Shown piece after piece: positions 7,296-15,233 of a stretch of 64,000 nucleotides of DNA (position 1 is its first letter; every line of letters starts with the position of its first letter). The notes below the pieces were generated by a model. It saw only the letters and a list, made by a program, of their open reading frames with translations, had not been told where the DNA came from and did no database searches. The DNA is from Chelativorans sp. J32 (lineage in GTDB: Bacteria > Pseudomonadota > Alphaproteobacteria > Rhizobiales > Rhizobiaceae), in NCBI RefSeq assembly GCF_000518985.1, contig NZ_JAEQ01000004.1, forward strand, positions 62,001 through 126,000, written 5' to 3'. The position numbers were made by a program, and so were the translations under genes.

Positions 7296-8070
7296 TTCCA
7301 GATCCGGAACCCGCGGAGGAAAAGCAAGCTGGCTACGGTCGGGCGTCTCAGGTGCAGCGTCTGCAGCGGCACGTAACCCTGTCGCGGTAGGCGGAACGAC
7401 CGCGTTTCTCGTTTCGCTGGCTTTTGTTTCGGCCAACGCGCTTTTTTATCAACCGCAAGTGCACCCGAGCGCATTTCTGTCTACGCGTATGCTTGGACCT
7501 CGGGCATTGCCGGATATCATGCCGCAGCACCCGCATCCTGAATCCGCGCCGAGACCTGTCCGCCAGATCGAACCGACAACTCCGGAAAACCAGACATCGC
7601 CTGATTCGACGGGTTCCGTACCTCCAGCGACCGGGGGAGATCCGACCGTTCGAGCCGTGCAGACGGTCCTGAACGATCTCAGCCTCTATCGCGGTCCCAT
7701 CGATGGCATGACTGGTCCCCAGACCAATTCCGCCATAGAGACCTATCGCAGGATCGTCGGGCTTGAGCCGGGAAGTCAGATCGACGGCGCTCTTCTCCAC
7801 CAACTCGGCTTGAGCAATGGTGGAGAGGCAGCGAAGAAGACAAATCCCGTGGAGCAGACCGCGTCGGCTGAGACCGGAGATGCGACCATCAGGAAAATCC
7901 AGGCGGGGTTGAAGGCTTTTGGCAATGACGGCATCGAGATCGATGGTGTAATAGGTGGCCGGACCCGCGATGCCATTCGTGAGTTTCAATCATTGTTCGA
8001 CTTGCCGGTGACCGGGGAACCCGACGCATCCCTGGTAACCAAGATGCAGGAGATCGGTCTGATCAACTGA
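7255..8070 (+). CDS. Membrane-anchored protein with two peptidoglycan-binding domains
   Basis: 271 residues: a basic cytoplasmic N-terminus, one membrane helix (about 45-63), a Pro/Ser/Thr-rich linker, then two PG_binding_1 repeats. The first (about 128-185) is centred on LSLYRGPIDGMTGPQT and the second (about 208-268) on DGIEIDGVIGGRTRDAIREFQ. It probably sits in the inner membrane with the repeats touching the cell wall. The start lies inside the kinase gene (overlap 41 bases), so co-expression with the kinase is likely; an alternative ATG is at 7270. There is no catalytic domain. Confidence 0.85.
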   Translation: MASGTMTRYAKRPSSRSGTRGGKASWLRSGVSGAASAAARNPVAVGGTTAFLVSLAFVSANALFYQPQVHPSAFLSTRMLGPRALPDIMPQHPHPESAPRPVRQIEPTTPENQTSPDSTGSVPPATGGDPTVRAVQTVLNDLSLYRGPIDGMTGPQTNSAIETYRRIVGLEPGSQIDGALLHQLGLSNGGEAAKKTNPVEQTASAETGDATIRKIQAGLKAFGNDGIEIDGVIGGRTRDAIREFQSLFDLPVTGEPDASLVTKMQEIGLIN

Positions 8071-8113
8071 AGTGCTCACCTTTCCATGGCAGGAAAGAGG
8101 GCAGGAGCAGGCG

Positions 8114-8458
8114 ATGCGCGTCACCAGCGATTTTTGGGTCTCGGCCCTGATAAAGCGGATCTTTTCCGATGGCGGATTTGCCGCCGTGAGGCGCAGAGGC
8201 GCAAGCGAAGCAGGGGCAATCTATATCCTGCAGCGTACGCGATTGGGCGAATTGGAGCTCTATGGCCCTGCGCCGCAAACGAGTTATGACGAAGCCAAGC
8301 CAAGCGAGCGGCAGTTCACCCTTATGATGACCGCAGACGATGAGAACGAGATAGACGCCCGTCTCGCTCGCGAAATCCGCTTCGATTCCGATTTGTGGAT
8401 TGTGGAAATCGAGACCGCCCGGGAACGCTCGGAATACCTAGTGTTGGCCGGCGGTTGA
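8114..8458 (+). CDS. DUF1491 family protein
   Basis: 114 residues from ATG 8114, which has AGGAGCAGG directly upstream; the frame is open 42 bases further but lacks such a signal. The sequence opens with the DUF1491 pattern MRVTSDFWVSALIKRIFSDGG and has GAIYI near residue 35 and a final acidic helix with DLWIVEIE. These are small soluble proteins of alphaproteobacteria with no known activity. It lies 43 bases after the peptidoglycan-binding gene and probably shares its transcript. Confidence 0.85.
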   Translation: MRVTSDFWVSALIKRIFSDGGFAAVRRRGASEAGAIYILQRTRLGELELYGPAPQTSYDEAKPSERQFTLMMTADDENEIDARLAREIRFDSDLWIVEIETARERSEYLVLAGG

Positions 8459-8485
8459 ATTGTCGCTCGATGCTTATTTGCGAAC

Positions 8486-9433
8486 CTATTCTGTTCCCGA
8501 TCCTGCGACGAAGCGCGATTGCCGCTCCTGACGCTCCTCATTTCGCCAGTCCAGGATCTTTTCACGGGCAGTTTCAAACGTCAGCGCTTCGTATCGCACG
8601 CAGAACAGCCGGATGGCTGCGGGACTGGTGACCTGTGCCGGATAGGCGGCGAGCGTGAGCAGGAGAGCCTGCTCAGTGGAAAGCTCGAGGAATTTCAGGG
8701 CCGTCAGGAGATCCGCGTAAGTGACGCCGTTGATAAGCGTCCGCGCACGCGTGATGCGGACCTTGAGGGCGGTCGAAAGCGCTTCCGCAAAATGGCGCAT
8801 CTCGCCCGAAAGGGCAGCCTCCCGAAGGGCCGGGTAGATCTCGGCCAGGGATTGGTCCGGCAAAGCTGGCACTGGATCGGCCCCGTGGGAGTCGTCATCG
8901 CTCATCAGGTCGCGCAGCTGCTTGCGCACTGCCTCGAGGGGATTGGGTGCCTGGTCAACCGCAGCATCGGGGGCAGGGGGCTCTGGTTCCACGCGGCTGA
9001 GCAAAGCCCGGATAAGTGCGGCGACCGCAGGATTGAGATTGTCCCGGCGGGCTATAGCACGGGCATGCGGGATTCCGTTGCGAGCGATGAGAGCGATAAG
9101 ATCAACATCGCTCAGCGCTTTCGAGCGGATCAGGACAGGAGCGCTGATCTCGGTGGGTTCTTCGGCGAGGCGGCGAATGAGAAGGCGCGGTGCAGGATCG
9201 CAATCGGACAATGCTGCGGCCGCGAAACGGCGTATCTCGACCGAAGCCGTCTCGTAAAGGCCCAGAGCAAGATCGTCCAACCGGGTGGCATCGTCCCGGG
9301 TCGGGTGTGGCAGCGAGGAATAGGCGGAAACTGCAGCGCGCAGCACGCGTTCGCCATGACGCGGCCCTTGTTCCAATGCGATATCCCTAAAATCCGCGAC
9401 TGACACGCAGTTTACGCCCGGCACCTGAAACAC
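8486..9433 (-). CDS. DUF2336 domain protein
   Basis: 315 residues, all helical, with HEAT-like organisation: short helices such as RRFAAAALSDCDPAPRLLIRRLAEEP and APVLIRSKALSDVDLIALIA, typical of DUF2336 proteins in alphaproteobacteria. A Pro/Asp-rich linker (about 165-190) separates a C-terminal helical domain. No signal peptide or membrane helix is seen. The proposed start is GTG at 9433; an in-frame GTG at residue 10 is possible, and neither has a strong ribosome-binding site. It is convergent with the DUF1491 gene (27-base gap). Function unknown. Confidence 0.8.
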   Translation of the reverse strand: MFQVPGVNCVSVADFRDIALEQGPRHGERVLRAAVSAYSSLPHPTRDDATRLDDLALGLYETASVEIRRFAAAALSDCDPAPRLLIRRLAEEPTEISAPVLIRSKALSDVDLIALIARNGIPHARAIARRDNLNPAVAALIRALLSRVEPEPPAPDAAVDQAPNPLEAVRKQLRDLMSDDDSHGADPVPALPDQSLAEIYPALREAALSGEMRHFAEALSTALKVRITRARTLINGVTYADLLTALKFLELSTEQALLLTLAAYPAQVTSPAAIRLFCVRYEALTFETAREKILDWRNEERQERQSRFVAGSGTE

Positions 9434-9559
9434 ACGGCTGCCCCCGCACCAGGTGCGGCAGGCATCCCCCAGACCGCAAGCTACAGCGAATGCGTTAGCG
9501 ACCCATTAACTGCAATATTAAGGATAATCTTCACCAAGCTCAGCGAACGCTAAGGAACT

Positions 9560-9568
9560 GTTAACCAT
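9560..9568 (+). promoter_or_regulatory. GTTAACCAT, second CtrA-like half-site
   Basis: The same 9-mer as at 5347, located 65 bases before the ATG of the 57-residue ORF. A TTAA-N8-TTAA pair lies a little upstream (near 9509-9524), one base longer than the CtrA consensus spacing of seven. Confidence 0.3.
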
Positions 9569-9633
9569 AAGATGCATTTCATGACTGCCGGGGTGCATTC
9601 GCAGATCGGGTCCGGCCAAGTGGGGATGCGAAG

Positions 9634-9807
9634 ATGGCGATCATACTGCCCTTCAGGCACGAGCATGCAAGAAGACCTCGCAAGGCGCCGGTCAATGGCG
9701 GCGCAGCGATTCTAATCTTTACCGGGGTTCGATACGAACGGCTCGAGGACCAGCACGGCAGAGCTGGATCTTCTCCTTCCCGGAAGCGCCGCGGCAGCAA
9801 GCGCTGA
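9634..9807 (+). CDS. Small conserved rhizobial protein, 57 residues
   Basis: An uninterrupted 58-codon frame starting MAILPFR-like (M-A-I-I-L-P-F-R) with a hydrophobic core ILIFTGVRYERLED and a basic tail ending in KRRGSKR. I recall short rhizobial proteins of about 60 residues with the same FTGVRYER core, which is the main support. Codon use resembles neighbouring genes. It ends 8 bases before the convergent DUF1254 gene. The ribosome-binding site is weak (GGGGATGCGAAG). Function unknown; the basic tail could contact nucleic acid. Confidence 0.6.
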   Translation: MAIILPFRHEHARRPRKAPVNGGAAILIFTGVRYERLEDQHGRAGSSPSRKRRGSKR

Positions 9808-9815
9808 CCCCAGGG

Positions 9816-10367
9816 CTAGCTGAGGTCTAGGGGGCGACAGGAGAGGTTGCGCAAGAAGGCATCCACGGCTCCCTGCCATGTGTCGTCTGAGAGGAAGACG
9901 CGAACCAGGACGACACCCTCCTCAAGGCCGCTTTCCACAAAAACCGAGCGATCAAACTCTTCGGGCACTCGGCCCCTGATCTCCTGCATCTGGGCAGGGC
10001 TGAGCGCAATGAAATCAAGCGCGCGATCGTTTGAGATACGATCGGTGATGCTGAAGTTGTTAAGCCCGTTGTTATCGTAGATCGAGAGCGACCAGAACGG
10101 CACGGAGCCCTCCGATTGCACGCGCACCGGTGCCTCGGCCAGATCGAAACGGCAGGCTGCGGCAAGCAGCAGCGGATTGGCGGCGGCTACAGCGCTGCCG
10201 TCCATGATATCGGGGCCGAGCTTCACCACCGTGTACGGCGCGGCGACGGCGGACAGCTTCGACCAAACATCGCGCTCCGAATAGGATGGCAGCATGAACA
10301 GGATCGATATGTGAACGATACCGGCACCGACCAAGCCGAGAATGAGGACGTAAAGGAGCCTAAGCAT
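9816..10367 (-). CDS. DUF1254 domain protein, membrane-anchored
   Basis: 183 residues: an N-terminal membrane segment (LLYVLILGLVGAGIVHISILFM), then a periplasmic domain with DVWSKLSAV, ANPLLLAAACRFDL and PFWSLSIYDNNGLNNFSITDR, the pattern of the short rhizobial DUF1254 proteins. It overlaps the preceding DUF1214 gene by 8 bases, the usual pair for these families. Biochemical function is unknown. Confidence 0.85.
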   Translation of the reverse strand: MLRLLYVLILGLVGAGIVHISILFMLPSYSERDVWSKLSAVAAPYTVVKLGPDIMDGSAVAAANPLLLAAACRFDLAEAPVRVQSEGSVPFWSLSIYDNNGLNNFSITDRISNDRALDFIALSPAQMQEIRGRVPEEFDRSVFVESGLEEGVVLVRVFLSDDTWQGAVDAFLRNLSCRPLDLS

Positions 10368-10944
10368 CGCAGCTCACCTGCTTGATGGCGGGAAGCGTGA
10401 GGCCCGTGATCCCAAACCCTGCCGAAACCGGCGTATCAAGCAATGTCAGGACGACCTGCATCGCACCCTGTCCCGTGCTGGGAATCCAGTTATCCGGCTT
10501 GGGGTGCGGCGAGATGCTGATCGTCAACCCACTGTCGCGACGGCGAAGGACCGTCTCTGAGCTCAGCGCTGCAGGCTTGCGCCCGAAAGAGGGGAGCGAA
10601 GCCCCCGCCAGATCAGTGAGATGGAGGATCCAGTGTTGAGCAGGGGGCATCGCTCCCTCGACCTGGTAGGTGCATTGGCGGTTAAGGATCCGCCCGGCTG
10701 AATCCTTGCTCGCCGTGAAAACGATACCCTCGGAACGACCGAGCGGTATTCCGCCTTCCCGCGCGAAACGGGCGCGCGAATACGGATCTGCGTGCGGCGT
10801 GCCCAGATCAGGAAAGGCGATCCAGGAGCCAGACTCGACGGCACCGATCGGCGGCGCGGATTTGATAAAGAGATAGAGGCTGCCTGCGCCCCCGCCTATT
10901 GCGATTAGAAGCGTTGTTAGCGCCAGAAAAACGGTTTTCAGCAT
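10360..10944 (-). CDS. DUF1214 domain protein, membrane-anchored
   Basis: 194 residues from ATG 10944, opening with a signal-anchor (MLKTVFLALTTLLIAIGGGAGSLYLF). The periplasmic part has DPYSRARFAREGGIPLGRSEGI, NRQCTYQVEG and HPKPDNWIPS, all DUF1214 features. It overlaps the DUF1254 gene by 8 bases. The ATG has no clear Shine-Dalgarno sequence. The frame also opens with TTG at 11031, overlapping the stop of the penicillin-binding protein gene, but that adds 29 residues in front of the signal sequence and is less likely. Probably co-transcribed with the upstream PBP gene. Confidence 0.82.
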   Translation of the reverse strand: MLKTVFLALTTLLIAIGGGAGSLYLFIKSAPPIGAVESGSWIAFPDLGTPHADPYSRARFAREGGIPLGRSEGIVFTASKDSAGRILNRQCTYQVEGAMPPAQHWILHLTDLAGASLPSFGRKPAALSSETVLRRRDSGLTISISPHPKPDNWIPSTGQGAMQVVLTLLDTPVSAGFGITGLTLPAIKQVSCDA

Positions 10945-11027
10945 CGAAGGCCATATCGAAAATGGATTCGTCGAATACGCAGAGGACGAAAGGGGTGCAA
11001 CTCTCAATGAGTCAGACACGATCGCAA

Positions 11028-13166
11028 TCAAAGCGCAGATAGACTTTCGGATACACGTGCGGGCCTGACAGGCGGGGCCTCGCGGAAGCGCCTCAGTAGA
11101 TCCTGAAGCACGCCCCGTGTCGCAAGCGGTAGGCTGTGGGCCGGCCGGCGCATGGCTTCATCAGCATTTTCAGCCGCGGCGAAGGTCGTGCTGTCCTTCA
11201 CGGGGAGCGGATTCTCGATACCCGGAATGGGCTTCAGCTCGATATTTTGATGAGCGTAGATCATAAAGCGCTGCCAGACCATCGCTGGCAAGGAGCCGCC
11301 CGTCATCTCGCGCGTTGGCCTGTAATCATCGTTGCCGAGCCAGACGGCGGCCACGTAATTCCCCGTGAAGCCCACATACCAGGCATCGCGATATGACTGG
11401 GTCGTCCCTGTTTTGCCCGCCGAGCGGATATTGGGGAGCGCCGCACGCCGACCGGTGCCGCGCTCGGGCACCTGCACCAGCATGCTGTTCATGTATGATG
11501 CGGCCTGTTCGGAGAGCACGCGGTGAGGCCGCGGCGCATCGCGGCGCCAATCATAGATGTTTTCTCCGGTATGGGTGTGGAGTTCCAGGATCCCGTGGCG
11601 CGTGCCGGCAAAGCCGCCATTCGCGAAGACGCCATAGCCGGTGGCCTGGTCCATTACGGTCATCCCGGAAGTGCCGAGCACCATCGTCTTATGACCGTTG
11701 AGCGGGGTTTCCACGCCCATGTCGCCGACCAGCTTCTGGATGACGTCGATGCCCAGATAATCACGCGCGAGGCGGACGGGCACGGTGTTGTAGGATCGTG
11801 CGAGAGCGGTGGCCAGATCGACGCGTCCGGCATAGCTGCGGCCGTAATTCTGTGGCGACCAGTTGCCCCAGGAGATCGGACCATCGGAAATAACGGTGCT
11901 TGGGGTAAGTCCGGCCTCCATGGCGGCTGCATAGACGTAAGGTTTGAAGGACGAACCCGGCTGGCGTGCGGCACGGGTGGCGCGATTAAACTGGCTTTGG
12001 CCATAGTCACGCCCACCGACCAGCGCGCGTACGGCGCCGTCCGTATCCATCAGGACAACGGCGCCTTCCTCGACATCATAATCCTTGCCGTACTGACGGA
12101 GGTGGAATTCGAGCGACTCCTCGACTGCGCGCTGCAGATCAAGATCGATCGTCGTGCGGGCGACTAGCGAGTGGGTGGCGCCCTTGGGGACGATCTTCTT
12201 CACCTCCTCGAATGCCCAGTCGAGGAAATAATCCGGTGCCTCGCGCTCGCCCCGGTCGACCGCGCTTGCGGGGTTGAGGCGGGCCGAAAGGACCTGCCCC
12301 TCGGTCATGAAGCCCGATTGAACGAGGTTGCTGAGCACCTCGTTGGCGCGTGCGCGAGCCGCAGGAAGGTTGATGTGCGGGGCATAGCGCGCGGGGGCCT
12401 TGAAGAGGCCTGCAATCATTGCTGCCTCGGCGAGCGTGAGATCCTTGACCTCCTTATTGAAGTAGAAATCGGCAGCGGCGGAGATGCCGAAGGTGCCGCC
12501 GCCGAGATAGGCGCGGTCGAGATAGAGCTGAAGGATTTCCTTCTTGCTGAGATTGGCCTCAAGCCATGCGGCGAGGAAGGCTTCCTTGATCTTGCGCTCG
12601 ACTGTGCGCTCATTTGTGAGGAACAGGTTTTTGGCCAGCTGCTGCGTGATCGTCGAGCCGCCCTGGACGACCGAGTTCGCACGCATGTTTTCCGCCAATG
12701 CGCGGGCGAGCCCGACGAAATCGATTCCGAAATGCTCGAAGAAGCGCCTGTCCTCGGTTGCGAGAACGGCCTTGATGACATGATCCGGCATCTCGTCGAC
12801 CGGCACGGAATCGCGCTGGCGAATGCCGCGCTGGCCGATCTCGTTGCCATAACGGTCTAGAAAGGTGACGGCGTAATCGTCCTGCGCACGCCAGTCGCCC
12901 GCCGTCTCCTGGAAGGCGGGCATGGCGAGCGCGAGCATCGCCACGGAACCTGCGGCCAGCAGGGTGAATGCCTCGCCCAGGAGTTCGAAAACCCCGCGCT
13001 TGACACCATAGACCCGGAAGCGGCGGAAGAAGATCGTGAGATCTTCCCATATTTCGGCAGCCTTGAAGCGTGCTTCGTAGAGGCTGGAATCGATCCAGGC
13101 GTCGATATCGAGGAAAATCGTGGCCCTCGGTGCCTTCCCCTTCTTTGACGTCCGCTTCTCAACCAT
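11028..13166 (-). CDS. Class A penicillin-binding protein (PBP1A-type transglycosylase/transpeptidase)
   Basis: 712 residues. A basic cytoplasmic tail of about 60 residues precedes a membrane helix (61-82). The glycosyltransferase 51 domain has EDRRFFEHFGID (138-149) and QGGSTITQQLAKN (168-180). The transpeptidase domain has the three active-site boxes S405-x-x-K408, S458-Y-N460 and K585-T-G. It polymerises glycan strands from lipid II and cross-links their peptides in the periplasm. All catalytic residues are present. The C-terminal ~60 residues are Pro/Arg-rich. It lies divergent from the GTA cluster with a 160-base gap to the GTA promoter. Confidence 0.95.
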   Translation of the reverse strand: MVEKRTSKKGKAPRATIFLDIDAWIDSSLYEARFKAAEIWEDLTIFFRRFRVYGVKRGVFELLGEAFTLLAAGSVAMLALAMPAFQETAGDWRAQDDYAVTFLDRYGNEIGQRGIRQRDSVPVDEMPDHVIKAVLATEDRRFFEHFGIDFVGLARALAENMRANSVVQGGSTITQQLAKNLFLTNERTVERKIKEAFLAAWLEANLSKKEILQLYLDRAYLGGGTFGISAAADFYFNKEVKDLTLAEAAMIAGLFKAPARYAPHINLPAARARANEVLSNLVQSGFMTEGQVLSARLNPASAVDRGEREAPDYFLDWAFEEVKKIVPKGATHSLVARTTIDLDLQRAVEESLEFHLRQYGKDYDVEEGAVVLMDTDGAVRALVGGRDYGQSQFNRATRAARQPGSSFKPYVYAAAMEAGLTPSTVISDGPISWGNWSPQNYGRSYAGRVDLATALARSYNTVPVRLARDYLGIDVIQKLVGDMGVETPLNGHKTMVLGTSGMTVMDQATGYGVFANGGFAGTRHGILELHTHTGENIYDWRRDAPRPHRVLSEQAASYMNSMLVQVPERGTGRRAALPNIRSAGKTGTTQSYRDAWYVGFTGNYVAAVWLGNDDYRPTREMTGGSLPAMVWQRFMIYAHQNIELKPIPGIENPLPVKDSTTFAAAENADEAMRRPAHSLPLATRGVLQDLLRRFREAPPVRPARVSESLSAL

Positions 13167-13327
13167 GACGAAACCGCCCGGCGTCCTCTCTACATTTGCA
13201 GTACCGCGAATGCCGCGTGCTAGGTACGCACGAGCCTACCCCGGCGTAACTTAACACATTCCGTAGGGAGAAGGTTGATCCAGGTTAAAGCGTTTGATGA
13301 TGAATTTTATCGATAGGAATTTAGTCC

Positions 13328-13356
13328 TTGACACCGTCACGGTGGTTTGATAGGGT
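13328..13356 (+). promoter_or_regulatory. Probable GTA cluster promoter
   Basis: A perfect -35 TTGACA (13328-13333), a 17-base spacer and TAGGGT (13351-13356) as -10, which matches poorly. The combination of a perfect -35 and a poor -10 suits an activator-dependent promoter. Transcription would begin near 13363 and read 130 bases of leader before the first gene. Confidence 0.55.
13332..13344. promoter_or_regulatory. CACCGT-C-ACGGTG palindrome inside the GTA promoter
   Basis: A perfect inverted repeat with 6-base arms and one central base. It overlaps the last two bases of the -35 box and fills most of the spacer. It is a natural binding site for a dimeric activator or repressor controlling the GTA genes. 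The ligand is unknown; the GafY-like protein at 3040 is one candidate. Confidence 0.5.
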
Positions 13357-13375
13357 TCAGGCATCATCGGAAAAG

Positions 13376-13424
13376 TGGGTCCGGCGGGGAGGGCATCGGG
13401 AATGCCCGAGCGTTTTTGGACCCA
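13376..13424 (+). ncRNA. Structured GTA leader with hairpin and short U-tract
   Basis: TGGGTCC (13376-13382) pairs perfectly with GGACCCA (13418-13424), enclosing a second element in which GGGCAT (13391-13396) can pair with ATGCCC (13402-13407), or TCGGG (13396-13400) with CCCGA (13405-13409) followed by GCGTTTTT. The last option resembles an intrinsic terminator, while the outer stem would sequester the T run. Two mutually exclusive folds are therefore possible. Confidence 0.45.
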
Positions 13425-13442
13425 GGCGAATAGAATTGCATA

Positions 13443-13473
13443 AGCGTCGAGCCGTTTGGCCGGCGCTTTTTTT
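13443..13473 (+). terminator. Intrinsic terminator-like hairpin before the first GTA gene
   Basis: AGCG-TCGA-GCC (13443-13453), loop GTTT, GGC-CG-GCGCT and a run of seven T. It lies downstream of the GTA promoter and 23 bases before the first GTA start codon. It would end transcripts before the genes unless RNA polymerase is modified or the leader refolds. Confidence 0.55.
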
Positions 13474-13495
13474 GTAATCGGACCCTGGAGGAAAT

Positions 13496-13993
13496 ATGAG
13501 ACGCGGTTCGGCAGCCACCGTGCTGCAGGCTGCGCGCGCGCTTTTCGAAGGCGCGCCGCCTTCGCTCGAATTGTTGGCGCGAGCCACCGGGCGGCAGGAA
13601 GCCTATCTTGCCAGGATCGCCGGCAAAGAAGGCTGGCGCGAGGCACCGGCTGCGTCGCAGGAAGACCCCGAGACCCTGGAACGGCGGCTGGTCGCGCTTT
13701 CGGATCAGCTTGTGGGCGATCTCGAAGCGGCGGGCGCCGAGGGGCGGGCTTCCGGTACCTATGACAAGGCCCGCATCGATGCGCTTTCGACCATGCTGAG
13801 AATGGTTGAAAAGCTTGGCGAGATGACGCGTCTACCCGAGCGCGCAGCAGAAAAACAGAAGAGAAGCGATGCAGAACTGGCCGCCGCACTCGCCCTCGTC
13901 GATGCCCGCATCCTGGAGCTCGCATGTGAACTCGCTGGAACCATGGGCGGTGGACAGGCTGAGCGGGGAGATAGCGCTTCGGACCCTGTCTGA
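13496..13993 (+). CDS. GTA gp1-like small terminase subunit
   Basis: 165 residues, helical, starting MRRGSAATVLQAARALFEGA with a helix-turn-helix-like N-terminus (SLELLARATGRQEAYLARIA) and a long Ala/Glu-rich helix behind it. Position directly before the large terminase and size match GTA g1/TerS, which recognises DNA and stimulates packaging. CTGGAGGAAAT gives an excellent ribosome-binding site. It overlaps the large terminase gene by 68 bases. Sequence conservation in this family is low, so the assignment leans on position. Confidence 0.72.
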   Translation: MRRGSAATVLQAARALFEGAPPSLELLARATGRQEAYLARIAGKEGWREAPAASQEDPETLERRLVALSDQLVGDLEAAGAEGRASGTYDKARIDALSTMLRMVEKLGEMTRLPERAAEKQKRSDAELAAALALVDARILELACELAGTMGGGQAERGDSASDPV

Positions 13994-15218
13994 ATGGTTT
14001 GGGTCTGCGCGGCTGGCGCAATATCCCGTCGGTGCATCGTTGAAGGATACATGGCTGGTCATGGGCGGCCGAGGTTCCGGCAAGACGCGGCTGGGGGCTG
14101 AGTGGGTGAACGCGCTCGTACGGGGCTTGCCGCCCTTCGCGCGGCATCGTTACGGACGCATAGCGCTCGTCGGCGAGACGCTGGGCGATGTGCGTGAGGT
14201 GATGATCGAAGGGCCCTCCGGCATTCTTGCTGCCTCGCGCGGCAACCGTCCGCGTTACGAGCCGAGCAGACGGCGGCTCGTATGGGACAGCGGCGCCGTG
14301 GCACTGGCTTTTTCGTCCGAGGACCCGGACAGCCTACGCGGGCCGCAGTTCGAGGCGGCCTGGTGCGACGAAGTGGCGAAGTGGAGGAACGCGGAGGATT
14401 GCTTCGACATGCTGCAATTCGGGCTTCGGCTGGGCCGCAGGCCGATGCAGATCCTGACAACCACGCCCAAGCCGGTGCCGATTGTCCGGCGGCTGATTGC
14501 AAATCCGGACGTTACCGTGACGCAGATGCGGACTGCCGAGAACGCGGCCCATCTTTCGCCGAGCTTCATCCGCGCCGTGGAGCGCAGTTACGCTGGAACC
14601 AAGCTGGGCCGGCAGGAACTCGACGGTGAGCTGATCGAAGATCGTGAGGACGCGCTCTGGAGCCGGGCCGATCTCGAGGCGATGCGAGGCTCCACGGAAG
14701 GCCGCACGATGAAGCGGATCGTGGTGGCGATCGATCCGCCCGCAACCAGTCGGCGGACGTCGGACGCCTGCGGCATGGTAGTGGCAGCGCTCGACGAGAA
14801 TGGAAACGGATGGGTGCTTCACGATGGCACGGTCCGGGCGGCAAAACCGCAGGAATGGGCTCGCCGGGCAATAGCGCTCTATCGCCGCTTCGAGGCGGAT
14901 ACGATCGTGGCCGAGGTGAACCAAGGCGGCGATATGGTGCGAAGCGTTCTGGGCGCGATCGACGACACGGTACCTGTGAAGCCGGTGCGGGCAAGCCGTG
15001 GCAAATGGTTGCGCGCAGAGCCGGTCGCTGCCCTCTATGCGCAGGGCAGGGTGCGCCATACGCAGCGTTTCCCCGAACTGGAAGACGAAATGTGTGATTT
15101 CGGTCCGGACGGACTTTCCGGCGGCCGCTCGCCGGACCGGGTGGATGCGCTGGTCTGGGCGATCACCGAATTGATGCTCGGCCGCGCCGGCGAGCCGCGG
15201 ATCCGCGACTTCCTCTAA
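13926..15218 (+). CDS. GTA large terminase / DNA-packaging ATPase (gp2)
   Basis: 430 residues from GTG 13926 (GGAG nine bases upstream); the frame continues upstream to 13869, but those residues are unlike the family. An N-terminal ATPase with Walker A GGRGSGKT (about 47-54) and Walker B-like EAAWCDEVAKW, and a C-terminal RNase H-like nuclease with VVAIDPP, EVNQGGDMV and SPDRVDALVWA, are those of the GTA/HK97-type terminase. It pumps host DNA into the particle head. In GTAs packaging is nearly non-specific. It is tightly coupled with gp1. Confidence 0.93.
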   Translation: MNSLEPWAVDRLSGEIALRTLSEWFGSARLAQYPVGASLKDTWLVMGGRGSGKTRLGAEWVNALVRGLPPFARHRYGRIALVGETLGDVREVMIEGPSGILAASRGNRPRYEPSRRRLVWDSGAVALAFSSEDPDSLRGPQFEAAWCDEVAKWRNAEDCFDMLQFGLRLGRRPMQILTTTPKPVPIVRRLIANPDVTVTQMRTAENAAHLSPSFIRAVERSYAGTKLGRQELDGELIEDREDALWSRADLEAMRGSTEGRTMKRIVVAIDPPATSRRTSDACGMVVAALDENGNGWVLHDGTVRAAKPQEWARRAIALYRRFEADTIVAEVNQGGDMVRSVLGAIDDTVPVKPVRASRGKWLRAEPVAALYAQGRVRHTQRFPELEDEMCDFGPDGLSGGRSPDRVDALVWAITELMLGRAGEPRIRDFL

Positions 15219-15233
15219 CAGCAGGGATAGCAA

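Larger units (their letters stand above)
13167..13495. other. Intergenic region carrying the GTA promoter and leader
   Basis: 329 bases between the divergent PBP gene and the first GTA gene. Bases 13240-13325 are relatively AT-rich. A strong promoter match is at 13328-13356, overlapped by a palindrome, and the transcribed part contains two terminator-like structures. No ORF of note. No full CtrA box (TTAA-N7-TTAA) is seen. Confidence 0.6.

Noticed and set aside
9509-9524. TTAA-N8-TTAA as a full CtrA box
   Set aside because: The consensus spacing is seven bases. With eight the two half-sites are not in the right phase, so only half-sites are reported.
9579-9800. 73-codon minus-strand ORF
   Set aside because: It is antisense to the better-supported 57-residue plus-strand ORF and has no family features.
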